Notes: generated from the letters alone by a model not told the origin. Counted from the first letter of the stretch, positions 47,001 through 58,928 are shown. The stretch: 64,000 nucleotides of DNA from Selaginella moellendorffii (GCF_000143415.4 NW_003314261.1:2011802-2075801), one strand, 5' to 3'. Program-made: numbers and translations.

Positions 47001-48612
47001 ATAACAAGATAGAAACATAGAAGGAAATAGTGGGGGAACAAAAGTAATGGAAGCAGAGGTAGAAATAAAGGGATAAAAAGGTACAAAAGTGAGAAGAATG
47101 AATGAAATATAAAAAAGTATAAGATAAGGGGGAGAAGCCTCAAAGTCACACTTGGCATAATTACATCACAATCAATCCATACAAAAAATGAAGCCAAAAG
47201 CTTGACTCGACACCACCTGCAATGATTGCAACCAGATCACCCACGCACACAACCAGGTCTGCCTCATCCCATACACATGCATGTGTACGGCCGTTGCCAT
47301 AAAGAATGAAAACGCAAGTGTAAACAACAATGTGTGGCAATAGGTCGAGCAATAGAAGATAAACTCGAACTTATATCAACCAACACGGAGAGAATAATAT
47401 GAGACCTCTAGTTATAAAAATGAGCTTGGAAAGTAAACACTGGATGAATTGGTGCTAAGTGAACCTCTTGATGATACTCCCAAAAGAAAGATGGAGGGGG
47501 CATTGACTTATTCGCGTAAGGTCCCTCCGTTACTCGTGCGACTTCTTGTTTCTCGGATGCATCTCGGTGTTCAGACCTTCCACTGCAATAGCACCAACAG
47601 GACGTTGTTAACGCCAAGGTCTCCATCTAGGAAATAGAGGTCGTTAATCTGGAAAATGCCCACAATGTCGATAAGTATGACCAACATCATCACATACTCA
47701 GTAGCAAATATCATGACCACAACCACGTCCTTGCCCTTATCTTTAGACTCGAGCAACAACAGTAGCATCAACCTCCATTGGAACATGACCATCGCTCATA
47801 GGAAGTGGAGTGGAAGGACGTGTAACAAGAAGTGGAAGAGGTGATATTTCATAACATTATGCCAAGCAAAGAACATCTTCAAGGGTGGCTAGAGCAAGTG
47901 CATCCATAAGTCCAACAAAATTTTGACGAAGTGCTGGCCACCACAAACTTAACATGATCCGCTCCAACATATTTAACTCGACACAAAGCAAAAGGCTTCA
48001 GAAATGAATGCCAAATTGCATCACTAATTCAAATGGCCCATGACAAAGATGATGCAATTATTGGAAAGCATCATCACAATCATCAACATATCTGAATGTG
48101 TGAAAATGTCCGGGAAAACACTCCAATCCCCACGAGTGGCTGCACTCAAACCATTATACCATTGTAGCGCCATCCCTTGGAGACACGTGGGAAACTCATA
48201 TAAACGTTGAGTATTATCCCAAAAATGATAGGTGGCAATTACAATGAAGTGATTGAACCAATGGTACACATCATCTCCAGGATTTCCACGAAAGAACTTT
48301 GGCCGAACACGAGGATTAACACCAAGAGCAAGAGGAGTTATACCATATGCTGTGAATGCTACCATCAACTAAGTGTGGTTGTTTAATTGCAATTGCATTG
48401 CATCAAACAATTGCACCAATTGCTGCTCCAGAGTTAAAGGACGAGATTATTACTCTGCCGTGAAGATGAATAAAAAGGAAAAAACAAAAGAAGGGAAATG
48501 ATAAAAAAACTAGAAGGAAAGGGAGATTTAGACAATGGAAAAGTTAGATCTAAACCAAAGTCCTGAAAGGAAAGAACAAAATAAAGGAAATTGGAAAAAA
48601 CTAAATTTAGAC
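43916..48612 (-). mobile_element. Ty3/gypsy copy B, minus strand, 5' LTR missing
   Basis: Read on the minus strand the order is leader, gag (48368-48024, including VNPRVRPKFFRGNPGDDVYHW), nucleic-acid-binding region (about 47800-47570), protease relic (about 47200), reverse transcriptase (46570-46175 with FIDDVL), RNase H (46053-45736, VDAFDIGFRGVLMQE), integrase zinc finger and core (45542-44700) and a 3' LTR (44090-43916). Fewer stops than copy A, but several frames are broken. The expected 5' LTR is absent: at about 48612 the sequence switches to a same-family LTR fragment in the opposite orientation. The RT N-terminal part and protease are present here, unlike in copy C. Confidence 0.85.
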
Positions 48613-48785
48613 AACTCACTCTTGTATATAAATTATAGTTTTTGGGCTAATTGATATGCATATTTTTTGTATTCCCTTTCTATATTCCAAACACTCACAT
48701 TGGTGGAGGTGAGAGGTACCTTTCATTGTTCTTGAGGAGTGCTTGGATTTGGGATTTTGGTTTAAATTTAGCTTTTGTATCACAG
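48613..48785 (+). repeat. LTR fragment plus leader, same family, opposite to copy B
   Basis: 48613-48699 matches the last half of the LTR (TATATAA... to CACTCACA). 48700-48785 matches the leader that follows it in copy C (GTGGAGGTGAG, then GGATTTTGGTTTA). It abuts copy B head to head. Confidence 0.75.
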
Positions 48786-49988
48786 CTCTTAAATAATAAA
48801 TAAACTTAATAATATTAAGTAAAAATACTCAAATATAAAAATAAAATTAATTTAGATGAATATATTGAATTTTTAGTTTGTTGGGGAGTAGATATACCTA
48901 GAATATATTTAGATATTTTGGGATATTCTACCATCTAATAGATGTTATTCATTTAAAATAAACTTGTAGTTATAGTTATAAACCTTTCTGGTATATACTA
49001 GTCTATTCTACAGTCTTATGTGATAAAATTAATCTTGTAACTATCAAATGGATAAATAAATAATATTAAAATATTATTAAGTAAACCAAACATTGCTAAA
49101 TACAAATAGCATATAGTATGCTTATATACTAAACTCTATTGCATATCATATTCTTCATTCTGCACATTATTTACAAGATTTGACAAATTAATAACCTATA
49201 CAGCATTGCATAATATCATTCTTAAATAAAGTATTTTATTAATATCAAATCCTATATCTTTTATATTTTTAATATTAATTTTGAATTAAATATAGTTTAT
49301 AATTTTGAACATAGTTGTAATTTAATACTTATATGTATAGTTATACTAAGGTCCAAGTTCTGTTTTAAAGTTTTTGTTTATATGTTAAATTAGAGTAAAT
49401 ATAAAATTTTCATATCTTCCCAAAACATAATTTTATTAATTCTTGTAACTACAAGAAAGGTAATACATATACATACATATATTTATCAACTTTACATCTA
49501 TAATTTCTAAAATTAGATAACTTTACAATTCATGGCAATATATGCTCTTCTAATTTCTATTACATTTGAAATTTTATCAGGTTAATATTTTGTGCATACA
49601 ACCATGATACATTCAAAATGTTGCAGATTGGCTTTTATTTAAATTTCTCAACTGCAAAATTAATAGATAAGATATATGTAGCAAATTATTTTCTTATAGA
49701 ATACATAATATTACTATATTTACAAGATTAATTAATTACTTAATACCATTTCCATATTAATATAAATTTGAAAAGTTCTTTTTTATCTCTATGATTTCTT
49801 TTTTTTTTCTTTCCAGCCATATTTCACTAAAAAATGAACCTAGTACATGTAACAGAAAAACATTTTGCCATAACAAATTACTAAATATAAGTTGTAGATA
49901 TTGTTTAATTTCTTGGGTAAAGCCAAATAAGTGACAAAAATTATGGAATATCAACTTAATATTATCAACTGTTCCAAAGAGGGAATGA
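48786..49988. other. AT-rich interior without gene
   Basis: Between two same-orientation LTR fragments. No gag or pol likeness is visible, so this is a decayed or replaced interior. Confidence 0.4.
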
Positions 49989-50085
49989 TGTGAGTTTGCA
50001 TGCTATTATAATAGGGCCACACTCCTATATATAAGTTGAGGATTTTGGGCTAATCCAATGTGCACATTTATGCACACATTTATGA
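49989..50085 (+). repeat. Partial 3' LTR of a further copy
   Basis: TGTGAG after an AAAGAGGGAATGA polypurine-like tract, then CTCCTATATATAAG and TTTTGGGCTAAT, the family LTR blocks. It is cut off before the LTR end. An (AC)n-rich stretch follows at about 50088-50125. Confidence 0.65.
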
Positions 50086-50317
50086 CTCACAAGCGCACAT
50101 ACACACATACACACACATATATATTAGTATTAGTATGTATACATAAAAAGTCCAATTACTTCCTCTATAACTTACAATTCATTAATTCATTAATGTACAT
50201 TTTACAATATTACAAAAACTTTTTTTTTCTTTCGAAGATTTTCTTTTTGTACTGCTATTCTTGCTATAAGAAAGTTTTGTAATAGGAAATGAACCATCAT
50301 ACCTGCTCGAACTGGCC

Positions 50318-51968
50318 TCATTTTTCCAGTTGGCATGATCCACCAAGATTAAGCTGCAGGTGATCTGACACATGCACAACAATCTCAAACCCAAACGGAG
50401 CAAAAGTGGCAAACTACCTTGGTATTGAGTGTAATTACTGGGATCAAAGTTGGTCACAGCTTCTCCACCATTGCAACGAACAGCCGCAAGATCATATGCT
50501 CTGCATAAGATTTGAGGCAATCATATAAATCAAACTCAACACAAAGGAATGTAGATTTTCTAGCATTTTACCTCGCCGCATCTTCCTCGGTGTTGAAAAG
50601 CCCCAAGTAGATGTATCTGGCGCAAAACCAAGAAAAGAGTCGTGAGTTAGTTATGTTTCCGGGGCCCAAACTCACTTCTTTCCAAGGAACTGTCCCATTC
50701 TTGCCTCCCACCTTCCACATTTATGCAAAGTCACCCCGCGATACTTAGAGCTGCCACGAGAAAAGCCGGTGCTCTGGCGGCGAAGTATATGCACAAACTC
50801 TTCCTTGGAGAGCGAGGACATCTATAAAAGTCAGGAGTTTCCATCAGCACTATAAACAACTCTTGAAAGTAAAGCAAGAGAAAAGAAAGTGTAACTTGCC
50901 TGCTTGATTTCCTCTTGGTAGTCACTTAAGTTGAAGTTGATGTCGGCATCCATGCCACGGAATTTAATTGCAGCCTTGTCGTAAGCTCTGCAGAATTTAC
51001 AGTACGTAGGATCTCTCTATTATTTGTGCTTTCCAAGTTCGAGCGCTTGAAAAGCTTACCTGGCGGCAGCGTGAGCTGTGTCAAAGCCACCTGGGAAAAG
51101 AAATGACACCCATTAGCTAGCAGCGTCGGGAGAATAAATGGATCGAAGCTCACCGAGATAAACCTGCTTTCCCGTGTCCCTTGAAAACAAAAGACCAAGC
51201 GAGCCGAAAAGCAAAAGTGAGAGAACTTTCATGATAGCCAGGAACTTTCGCTCACCATATGTGTGATTCCCATCGTCCAGTTCGCCTGTAGAAGGTCACG
51301 CCTCGGTACTGTGAGCTCCTGGATCTCGGACCGCGTCGACTTTTCTTCGCTGGAGCTGGAGCTGGTGGAGGAGGAGGAGCACTGACTGGATCGAGCAGCT
51401 CCAAAGTAATGGCATCGATGCAGCCGAACTGACGCTTCCCCATCATTGCCGTGCTGATCATACGACTCTCGTCCTTCCCAATGTCTGCTGCTGTTGCAAA
51501 GATCGCTGGAGAAGCGTTTGCGAAGAGTGGCTCCAAAGGGAGAAACTGGCGTGTGATGAAGAGAGGGAACTCCTCAGCTTCACTTTCAGAGCTTCCTGGA
51601 TCCGCAGCAGCCACATCCAGAAGGAGAGAAGCATCGCTCTCGCTCCCAAATTGATCGCAGGGAGTTGCCGGAGCGCAAGAATCGGTGGCCAGCAGTAGAG
51701 GGTCCTTGGAAGTCATGCCATCTCCGGTATCCTCGGACTCGGATAAGCTGCTGGTGGCTTGCGCTGCTGGGTTGACCACACCCGAGCTGGAAGTTCCGGA
51801 CAAGCACTCCTGGGACGGCTTCTCTTCAATACTATCCAGATGTTCTTCGCTCTTCTTCTTGTCGGACAAAGCTTCTTCATAATCGGAGAACTTGCCTTTG
51901 GTCACTTGAGCTTCGGTGGTACTATAGTCATCTTCTTCCATCGCGGGCTGGAGATTTAAGTCCAACAT
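50318..51968 (-). CDS. euAP2 transcription factor with two AP2 domains
   Basis: Eight exons: 51968-51256, 51179-51154 (26 nt), 51090-51060 (31 nt), 50987-50900, 50821-50676, 50616-50572, 50500-50418 and 50364-50318. They give 392 residues. The N-terminus has an EAR motif (LDLNL, residues 3-7) for TOPLESS-type repression. The first AP2 repeat (about 218-282) has [18 protein letters not shown] and [22 protein letters not shown]. The linker [20 protein letters not shown] leads to the second repeat (about 311-371, [17 protein letters not shown]). The linker and first-repeat insert place it in the euAP2 (APETALA2/TOE) lineage. The usual WDCGKQV reads WDTGKQV. The intron at 50899-50822 uses a GC-AG border. 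The protein ends shortly after the second repeat with another LxLxL motif (LQLNLG). No clear miR172 site is seen. Confidence 0.9.
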
Positions 51969-52087
51969 GATGATATCGTAGCACTTGAGCCAAGATCTGG
52001 TGAGGATTTTTAGTACTATTTCTATGCTTTAAGCTTGGAAACCACCTATAATATAGCAAATTTTCTCTCTCGTAACTATATAGCTAA

Positions 52088-52112
52088 TAGATAGATAGAT
52101 AGATAGAGATAG
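52088..52112. repeat. GATA tetranucleotide repeat
   Basis: About six TAGA/GATA units, 120 bp upstream of the AP2 start codon, likely in its leader or core promoter. Confidence 0.8.
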
Positions 52113-52508
52113 CTTTAAAAGCTCTGGGTTACCAGATAGCCGCGGTTGATTCTCTAGTACCTCCCATTGGGCGCCAGAAGAAGAGAACGTTCAAACCCTG
52201 CGGAGTTCTCACGCGAGCGGTCATTGTTGACGTTGTCGTAGAGAAAACTATGAGATCACGGGATTTCGCGACCATAATTTTCCAGCGCCAAAGCGACTCA
52301 ACCCCGAAATATCGCGAAATATCGATCTTCCGAGGTGGAATTCGAGAACCGTGACAAACCTATCGATTTCCAGGCGCTCGATTGTCAGGGAAAGAGAAAT
52401 ACGAGAAAGAAACGGTAGTACCACCGCGACGGCGCAGGCGCTGCGATTGCGCTGCGCGCAGTGGCCGCAGATCGCTGTCAAGAAAGAGATGCCCGCTCGC
52501 TCACTCGC

Positions 52509-52531
52509 CTCTCTCTCTCTCTCTCTCTCTC
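52509..52531. repeat. CT dinucleotide repeat
   Basis: About eleven CT units, 540 bp upstream of the AP2 start codon. Confidence 0.8.
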
Positions 52532-54367
52532 GCCTTCGTCGCTCAAGCTGGAAGCGAATCAGCTTTAAAACCAACGGGAAAGATGAGAAAAAGATGGACC
52601 GACGTGTACATACCTTCCACCGTTGAGTTAAGGTGATCTTGGCCGTGGGATGCCGATTTTACCAGTACATAGTTTATTCGTTATCGATTCTAATGAATTA
52701 TTCAATGGCCTCCAAGACTTTGAAAGTTTGAAGTCATGGATTGGTACTCCAAGTTTACGCTTTTTCGATGGAAGATTAAATAGATTGCTTTAGCTATTGA
52801 CACATTGAATAAGACCTTGAGATAGAAGAGAAATATTTTAAAGGGGTTGAGCACTAGCGACTCGTGTCATTATTTTGATTCTATTCTTTACTTTCAACAA
52901 ATGAACAAGAGGATCACCGACAGATATCCATTATATATATGACCAGAATTATCACTATACTAGTATTTGCCGAGAAAATGTTGGGTGGTTGGGAAAGCCT
53001 TCCACCACCAACACTCATACTTTGTTTGTATGAGTCGAAGGTTTTTACACAAAAGTTAATGGCAATAAAGAGATAAATTACTTTTTAAAGAATATACCTA
53101 AAATATCCAAGCATATTCTAGGATATTGCCTAAACTTTAAAGAAACATTTTCCTTAGTAAATATTTTCATGTGCTTCGGACATTACAAAATTGAAAAAAC
53201 AATTGCTTTAGGTACCTTTTACAAGGTGCACAGCCTTGTAATCTAAATATACTTGAAGTTAGTATATTAATCAAAATTTACAATGTACCAATACATCACC
53301 AAAATGGCTATGCCATCATCCTTCTGGTGCACCCTTCCTTCAAGCTCGCTCTGCTCTCTTACCGGCATTATACCTATTGGCTTAAGGCTTTGTCCATGAC
53401 TAATTGCTCTTGAGAATCAAGTTGAGCCAGAGGAGCTCTAGCCAAAACATATATTGCTTCCCCTGCCCAATATGGAGCAATCATATGGTAAAGGGTGTAA
53501 GATAATCTGAACTTTAAATTTCATGTTACTCAAAGACTTACACATCAGGTTTTGATGTAGGCACTTCTTTCTTTGGAAGTGTGTCTGAAACCTCTTCTTT
53601 TGTAGGTTAGCATTTGGAATGGGAAAAACTAGAGCATATAATTGCTTTACCATCTTACACCCTTTTGGATAATCATATAAGCGCTACCTTGCATACTTTA
53701 GCCATGTAGATCTAAAGTTCGTTTGACCAATAAATCTAAACTTAAGTCTAGAAAACGCACGAAATTAAAATAAACCACCAATGCAAATGAAAGTAATTTT
53801 ATCTTTATGCAAGTATACCACTTACAAAAGGTATTGGAGAAATGTCCAGAAGTTATATATACACAACCTACCAAAAACTAATGCTTACTGAAATAGATAA
53901 CTTATTAAACTACAAAAATATAAAAACTCAAAAGCAAACCAAGTGTTGCTACTTGTTACACAGCATAGAAAATTACTATGAGCTTCTAAATTAAATCTTA
54001 ATTATTGAGAAATATTATTTTCACTTTAGAAATTATCTTTCAAAAAAAACCATAGTTAGATTTATTCTGTTTTGAAACAATTAACCTGGTATCAGTCAAT
54101 ATATTCTTAATACCATTTTCTAATTTTTCTCTACAAATTAATATTAATGTTTCTTTCTAATTATTTTTTTAAAAAAAATTAACTTCTATAAAGAGTAGAC
54201 ATTCATAGAACTCCAACCCAACTAAAACCCTTTACAGACTGAGAACAATATTACTTTTCAGAGGGGATGAACACAATGGTTTTCTTATATTAATGCCATA
54301 TATAGATTTAAGCTGTACTTTACCATGGATGTCTATTAAGAAAGGAAAAATTATAAGTTTAAATTTT

Positions 54368-54371
54368 TAAT
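54368..54371. repeat. Target-site duplication, left (TAAT)
   Basis: TAAT directly before the 5' LTR of copy C; the same four bases follow its 3' LTR. Confidence 0.6.
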
Positions 54372-54535
54372 TGTGAGGGCCTAAGATGCTATATACTAAT
54401 ATTAGCATAGTGGGATTTTGGTAGCCGTCAGATTGGTTTCAATCCAGACTACTTGCTCCTGTATATAAGCTAGGGTTTTTGGGCTAATTGATATGCACAT
54501 TTCTGTATTCCCTTTCCATATTCCAAACACTCACA
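54372..54535 (+). repeat. 5' LTR of copy C
   Basis: 164 bp, TGTGAGGGCC...CACTCACA, with a TATA-like TGTATATAAG near the middle as the likely promoter. Confidence 0.85.
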
Positions 54536-54766
54536 TTAGTGGAGGTGAGGGGCATCTTTGATTGTCCCTAAGGAGTGTTTGAATTTGGGATTTTGGTTTA
54601 GATCTAGCTTTTGCATCGTCTAGATCTAGCTTTTTCCATTTCCTTTCTTTTGTTCTTCCCTTTCAGGATTTTGGTTTAGATTTAGCTTTTTGCATTGTCT
54701 AGATCTCCCATTTCCTTTTTGTTTTTTTGTCATTTCTCTTCTTTTGCTCTTTCTTTGTCTGTCTTT

Positions 54767-55699
54767 ATGGCAGATCAGCAATCTCCTCCATTAACTCTAG
54801 AGCAGCAGTTGATCCAATTGCTTGATGTTATGCGCTTGCAATTGAACAACCGAACTCAATTGATGGCAGCATTCACGGCACGTGGTCCAACTCCTCCTGC
54901 TCTTAGTGCCAATCCTCGCGTTCGGCCAGAGTTCTTTCGAGGGAATCCTAGGGATGATGTGTACCATTGGTTTGATCACTTTACAGTGATTGCCACATAT
55001 CATTCATGGGATGATGCTCGACGTTTGCGTGAGTTTCCCACGTGTCTCCAAGGGACGGCATTGCAGTGGTACAATGGATTGAGTGCGGCCACTCATGGGG
55101 ATTGGAGTGTTCTTCCAAACGTCTTCAAACGCACCTTCGGACATGCTGATGATTGTGACGATGCCTTCCAACAATTGCATCATCTTCGTCAAGGGCCATT
55201 TGAGTCGGTGATGCAATTTGGCGTTCATTTCCGAAGTCTTTTGCTTCATGCGGAGCCCAATATGTCAGAGCGGATCAAGCTAGGAATGTTGTGGCTAGCA
55301 CTTCATCAAGATCTTGTCAGCCTTGTGCATGCACTTGCTCCTGCCACTCTTGACAATGCTCTTCGCTTGGCATAACGTTATGAGACATCGCCTCTTCCAC
55401 TTCTTGCTGCACGTCCTTCCGCTCCACTTCCTATGAGTGATGGTCTTGTTCCAATGGAGGTTGATGCTGCTACTGTTTGCGTCCAAGGACAAGGGCGAGG
55501 ACGTGGACGTGGCCGTGATGTTCATTGCTGGGTGTGTGATGAAGTTGGTCATACTTATTGGCGTTGTCGGTGCTTTCCAGATTGGCGACCTCCATTTCCT
55601 GGATGGAGACCTTGGCGTCAGCAACGTCCCATTGGTGTTGTTGCAGTTGAAGGTCTGGACACTGAGATGCATCCGGAAAACGAGGAGTCACATGAGTAA
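54767..55699 (+). pseudogene. Copy C gag: capsid and zinc knuckle, split by TAA
   Basis: The frame opens with MADQQSPPLTLEQQ, has the retrotransposon-gag core (RPEFFRGNPRDDVYHWFDHF, LQGTALQWYNGL) and stops at TAA 55373-55375. The same frame then continues through an Arg/Gly-rich stretch (QGRGRGRGR) to a CCHC zinc knuckle, CWVCDEVGHTYWRC, ending at 55699. Gag packages the element's RNA. The single TAA sits at the same site in copies A and B. Confidence 0.8.
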
Positions 55700-55876
55700 T
55701 GGAGGGACCTTGCGCAAATAAGTCAATGACCCCTTCATTTTTCTTTCGGGAGTATTATCAAGGGGTTCACTTAGCACCAGTTCATCTAGTGTTTACTTTC
55801 CAAGCTCGTTTTTATAACAAGAGGTCTTCTATTATTCTTTCCATGTTGGTTTATACATGTTCGAGTTTATCTTCTA

Positions 55877-56860
55877 TTGCTCAACCTCCCTCTTCCTCAC
55901 ACTGCTAATCTCTTGGATCGTCTAGGGCGAAGTCATTGGTTCACCAAGCTAGATCTTGCTTCTGGGTACTGGCAAGTACCGATGGCCGAAGAAGATATTC
56001 CTAAGACTGCTTTTCATACACCATTTAGTTTGTACGAGTTCTTAGTGATTCCGTTTGATTTGAACAATGCTCCAACAACTTTCCAGCAGATAATGGACAA
56101 GGTTCTTTGTGATATGCTAGAGGTGACTACTAACTTCATTGATGATGTCTTGATTCACTCGGAGGGGATGTGGGAGGAGCACGTTCATAATGTTTGTAAA
56201 GTGTTGGATCGGCTATGCGATGTTGGTTTAAAGCTGAAGCAGTCGAAGTGCGTGTTTGGGTCCAAGGATACAACTTATATTGGGTACTGTATTTCTCATA
56301 AGGGTTTGCAAGTTGATCCTGACAAACTTGTGGCTGTTTTAAAGTTTCCTACTCCGAAGTGTGTGAATGATGTGCAGCGCTTCTTGGGCAAGGTGCAGTA
56401 TCTCGGTCGTTTTGTGGATCATCTTTTTGATTGCACTACACCGTTGCGAGCATTGCTGAAGTCATCAACATCATCTTTCATCTGGTCTTCAGATTGTGAG
56501 CGGGCGTTCAGGGATCTCAAAGAGCTATTGACGACTCCTCCGGTTTTGGCATATCCTAACTACACTTGACCTTTTATTTTGCGTGTGGATGCTTCTGACA
56601 TTGGTCTTGGAGGTGTGTTGATGCAAGAGAGCTCGAGTGTGTCTGGTCAGCGCCATCCTATTATGTATATAAGCCATACATTACAACTAGTGGAAACTAC
56701 TCCATGACAGAGAAGGAGTGTTTAGCAACAGTTTGGGGTTTCGAGAAACTTCATGCATATCTACATGGTTCTCAGACGTTACTTGAAGGTGATCATGCTG
56801 CTGTTACTTCATTATTAAAGTAGAAAAACCTAGTTGGTCGTACTACTCGATGGGCTTTGA
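55877..56860 (+). pseudogene. Copy C reverse transcriptase and RNase H, truncated
   Basis: RT is open from 55877 to 56569 with WFTKLDLASGYWQVPM, the catalytic FIDDVL and KCVFGSKDTTYIGY. Its first part is deleted. A TGA (56567) separates it from the RNase H start VDASDIGLGGVLMQE, which then breaks near 56700. It copies element RNA into DNA in intact relatives. Confidence 0.8.
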
Positions 56861-58278
56861 AACTTTAGATATATGATTTTGATGTTGTTCATCGCCCAGG
56901 GAGTTCTATGGCTGATGCTAATGCCCTTTCTCGAGCTCCTCTTTCTTCTCCATTCTCTTCTCATGTTTCTGACGAGCCTGTTGTTCCAGCCTCTGTGGAT
57001 TTTCTAGACGAGGATTCTATGCCGTCGGCAGTTACTGTACTTGACGTTCAGTGTCCACAAGGCGCAGAGCAAGATCTACCTTCTCTTGATGAGGTTCACG
57101 AGGCTCAAAAAATTGAGCCGTGGATTCGAAGGCTTCGAGATGGGTTTGAAAATCCTGCATCACTTGCTGATGACTTGCCTTTCCGGCATTTACATTCTCA
57201 ATATCACCTTGAAGACGGGCTTCTTTATTTTGTGGGGACGGATCTTAATAATCATTTACGGCTGGTGGTGCCTTCTATTTTTATTCCGCGGTTTCTCCAT
57301 GCCTACCATGATTCTTCTGTTCTAGGAGGGCATATAGGACATCATCATGTAACCGAGAAGTTGCGCAGGTCTTTCTATTGGCTGGAGATGGGACGTGATA
57401 TTATCTGGTATGTGCGTAGCTGCGTTTGGTGCCAAGCTCATAATACTCCCCCTCAAGCTGCAGAAGGATAGTTGGGGTTAATTGTAGTTTCCTGTCCGTT
57501 TGAGTTGGTGGCATTTGATCTTATGGGACTTCCACGGTCAACTACTGGCAATGAGTATATTATTATTACTTCTGAGTACTTGACTTGTTAGGTGGAAGTT
57601 GGTGCTCTTGTGAACGCCTTTGCAATTGCTGTTGGATACTTCCTCCTCAATCGAGTGGTGTTCCAGCATTCTTGTCTAGAGCGGATTCTTTTGGATAATG
57701 GTCCCGCATCTATGGCTGAGGCATTTCATGTTTTGACGTCTCAGTTGGGGATACGCCACACTTTCACAAGTGCTTATCATCCACAATCAAACGGTCTGGT
57801 GGAACGGCTCGTTCAGACATTCAAGGGGATGATTGCGAAGTATGTGAACTTTCAGTATTCGGATTGGGATGGTTATTTGCCGTCTCTTTGGTATGCATAT
57901 ATCACAGAGGTGCAAAGTTCTGTTGGTGCTTCACTATATAAACTCCTATATGGTCATGATCCAATATTACCAACAAAGCTAGGTTTACCTTCGCAATTGC
58001 CATGAGCTGCGAATGCTAGGTTGTATTTGACGAGCATTCTTCCACTTGTCCGAGCGGAGTCTGCCGAACACTTAGGCCGCGTACAAGTGGGACAACGACA
58101 ATACAACTCCCATCATCATGCACCTGCAGAGTACAAAGTGGATGATTTGGTGTTAGTTCATTTTCCCCATCTTACGGTACGTGGTTTATCTAAGGGGCTC
58201 CTTACACAGTGGAAAGGACTGTATCACGTGTTGTGGCAAGTTGGACCACAAGTGTATGAGGTTCAGCATGACATCTAG
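56861..58278 (+). pseudogene. Copy C integrase and C-terminal region, interrupted
   Basis: Segments 56908-57471 (zinc-binding HH..CC: HHHVTEKL...CVWC), 57592-58005 (core with LLDNGP and HTFTSAYHPQSNGLVERL) and 58021-58278 (the tail, VDDLVLVHFPHLTVRG) are the three parts of a Ty3 integrase. Stops at 57469, 57589 and 58003 separate them. It joined the element's DNA to the chromosome when intact. Confidence 0.8.
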
Positions 58279-58457
58279 CAAGCCGATCCTCCAAAGATTG
58301 TGCATGTGCAGTGGTTAAAATGCTTCATACAAAAGGATCAGGAGCAGTTAATACCACTTACATATCCTCCGATGCATCCTCCTAATGTTCCTCTAGATAC
58401 CGGCCTGTTTACAAGAGAACCTTGATGGTCTTCTATTATTCCAAAAGGGGGGGATGA

Positions 58458-58632
58458 TGTGAGGGCCAAGTGTACGGCTACGATGCTGTATACTAATATT
58501 AGCATAGTGGGATTTTGGTAATTGTCGGATTGATTTTAATCTAGACTACTTGCTCCTGTATATAATCTAGAGTTTTTAGGTTAATTAATATGCACATTTC
58601 TGTATTCCCTTTCCATATTCCAAGCACTCACA
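58458..58632 (+). repeat. 3' LTR of copy C
   Basis: 175 bp. It differs from the 5' LTR by several substitutions and an insertion of about 11 bp near its start (GTGTACGGCTA region), so the insertion is not recent. Confidence 0.85.
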
Positions 58633-58636
58633 TAAT
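58633..58636. repeat. Target-site duplication, right (TAAT)
   Basis: Matches the TAAT before the 5' LTR. Confidence 0.6.
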
Positions 58637-58928
58637 TAGATTAGGATTTAACAGTTTTAATAAAAATTAATTAAAATAATTCTGCATTAGGACTCTACAA
58701 TCTAATTACTTCTTAATAATAATGTATAGTATTACTATATCAAACGAAAATTCCGCTTTTGTTCTTTTTTTGTTCTCTCCAAAGCGAAAAGAAAAAAGGA
58801 AACCGGTTCAAAAGACATAGCTACACTTTGCCTTTTGCAAGAAAAACCAAAAAGAAAAAAGAAAATTATAAAGATAAAAAATAGACCAAAACTCACCTGT
58901 GCACCACATTTTCCACTCGCCCATAAAC

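Larger units (their letters stand above)
51969..54367. other. AP2 promoter, then AT-rich gene-free DNA
   Basis: The part next to the AP2 start holds a GATA repeat (52088) and a CT repeat (52509). From about 52640 the sequence turns AT-rich. A 14-bp inverted repeat (AAAGGGTGTAAGAT at 53490, its complement at 53652) is the only structure noted. No gene is recognised. Confidence 0.45.
54372..58632 (+). mobile_element. Ty3/gypsy copy C, youngest but protease-deleted
   Basis: A complete insertion: LTRs 54372-54535 and 58458-58632, each starting TGTGAG and ending CTCACA (perfect terminal inverted repeats), flanked by TAAT. A polypurine tract (AAAAGGGGGGGATGA) precedes the 3' LTR. The order gag, zinc knuckle, reverse transcriptase, RNase H, integrase identifies Ty3/gypsy. 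Compared with copies A and B about 0.7 kb is missing near 55890, removing the protease and the start of RT. Stops also break gag, RNase H and integrase, so it cannot move by itself. The LTRs are short for the superfamily. Confidence 0.9.
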
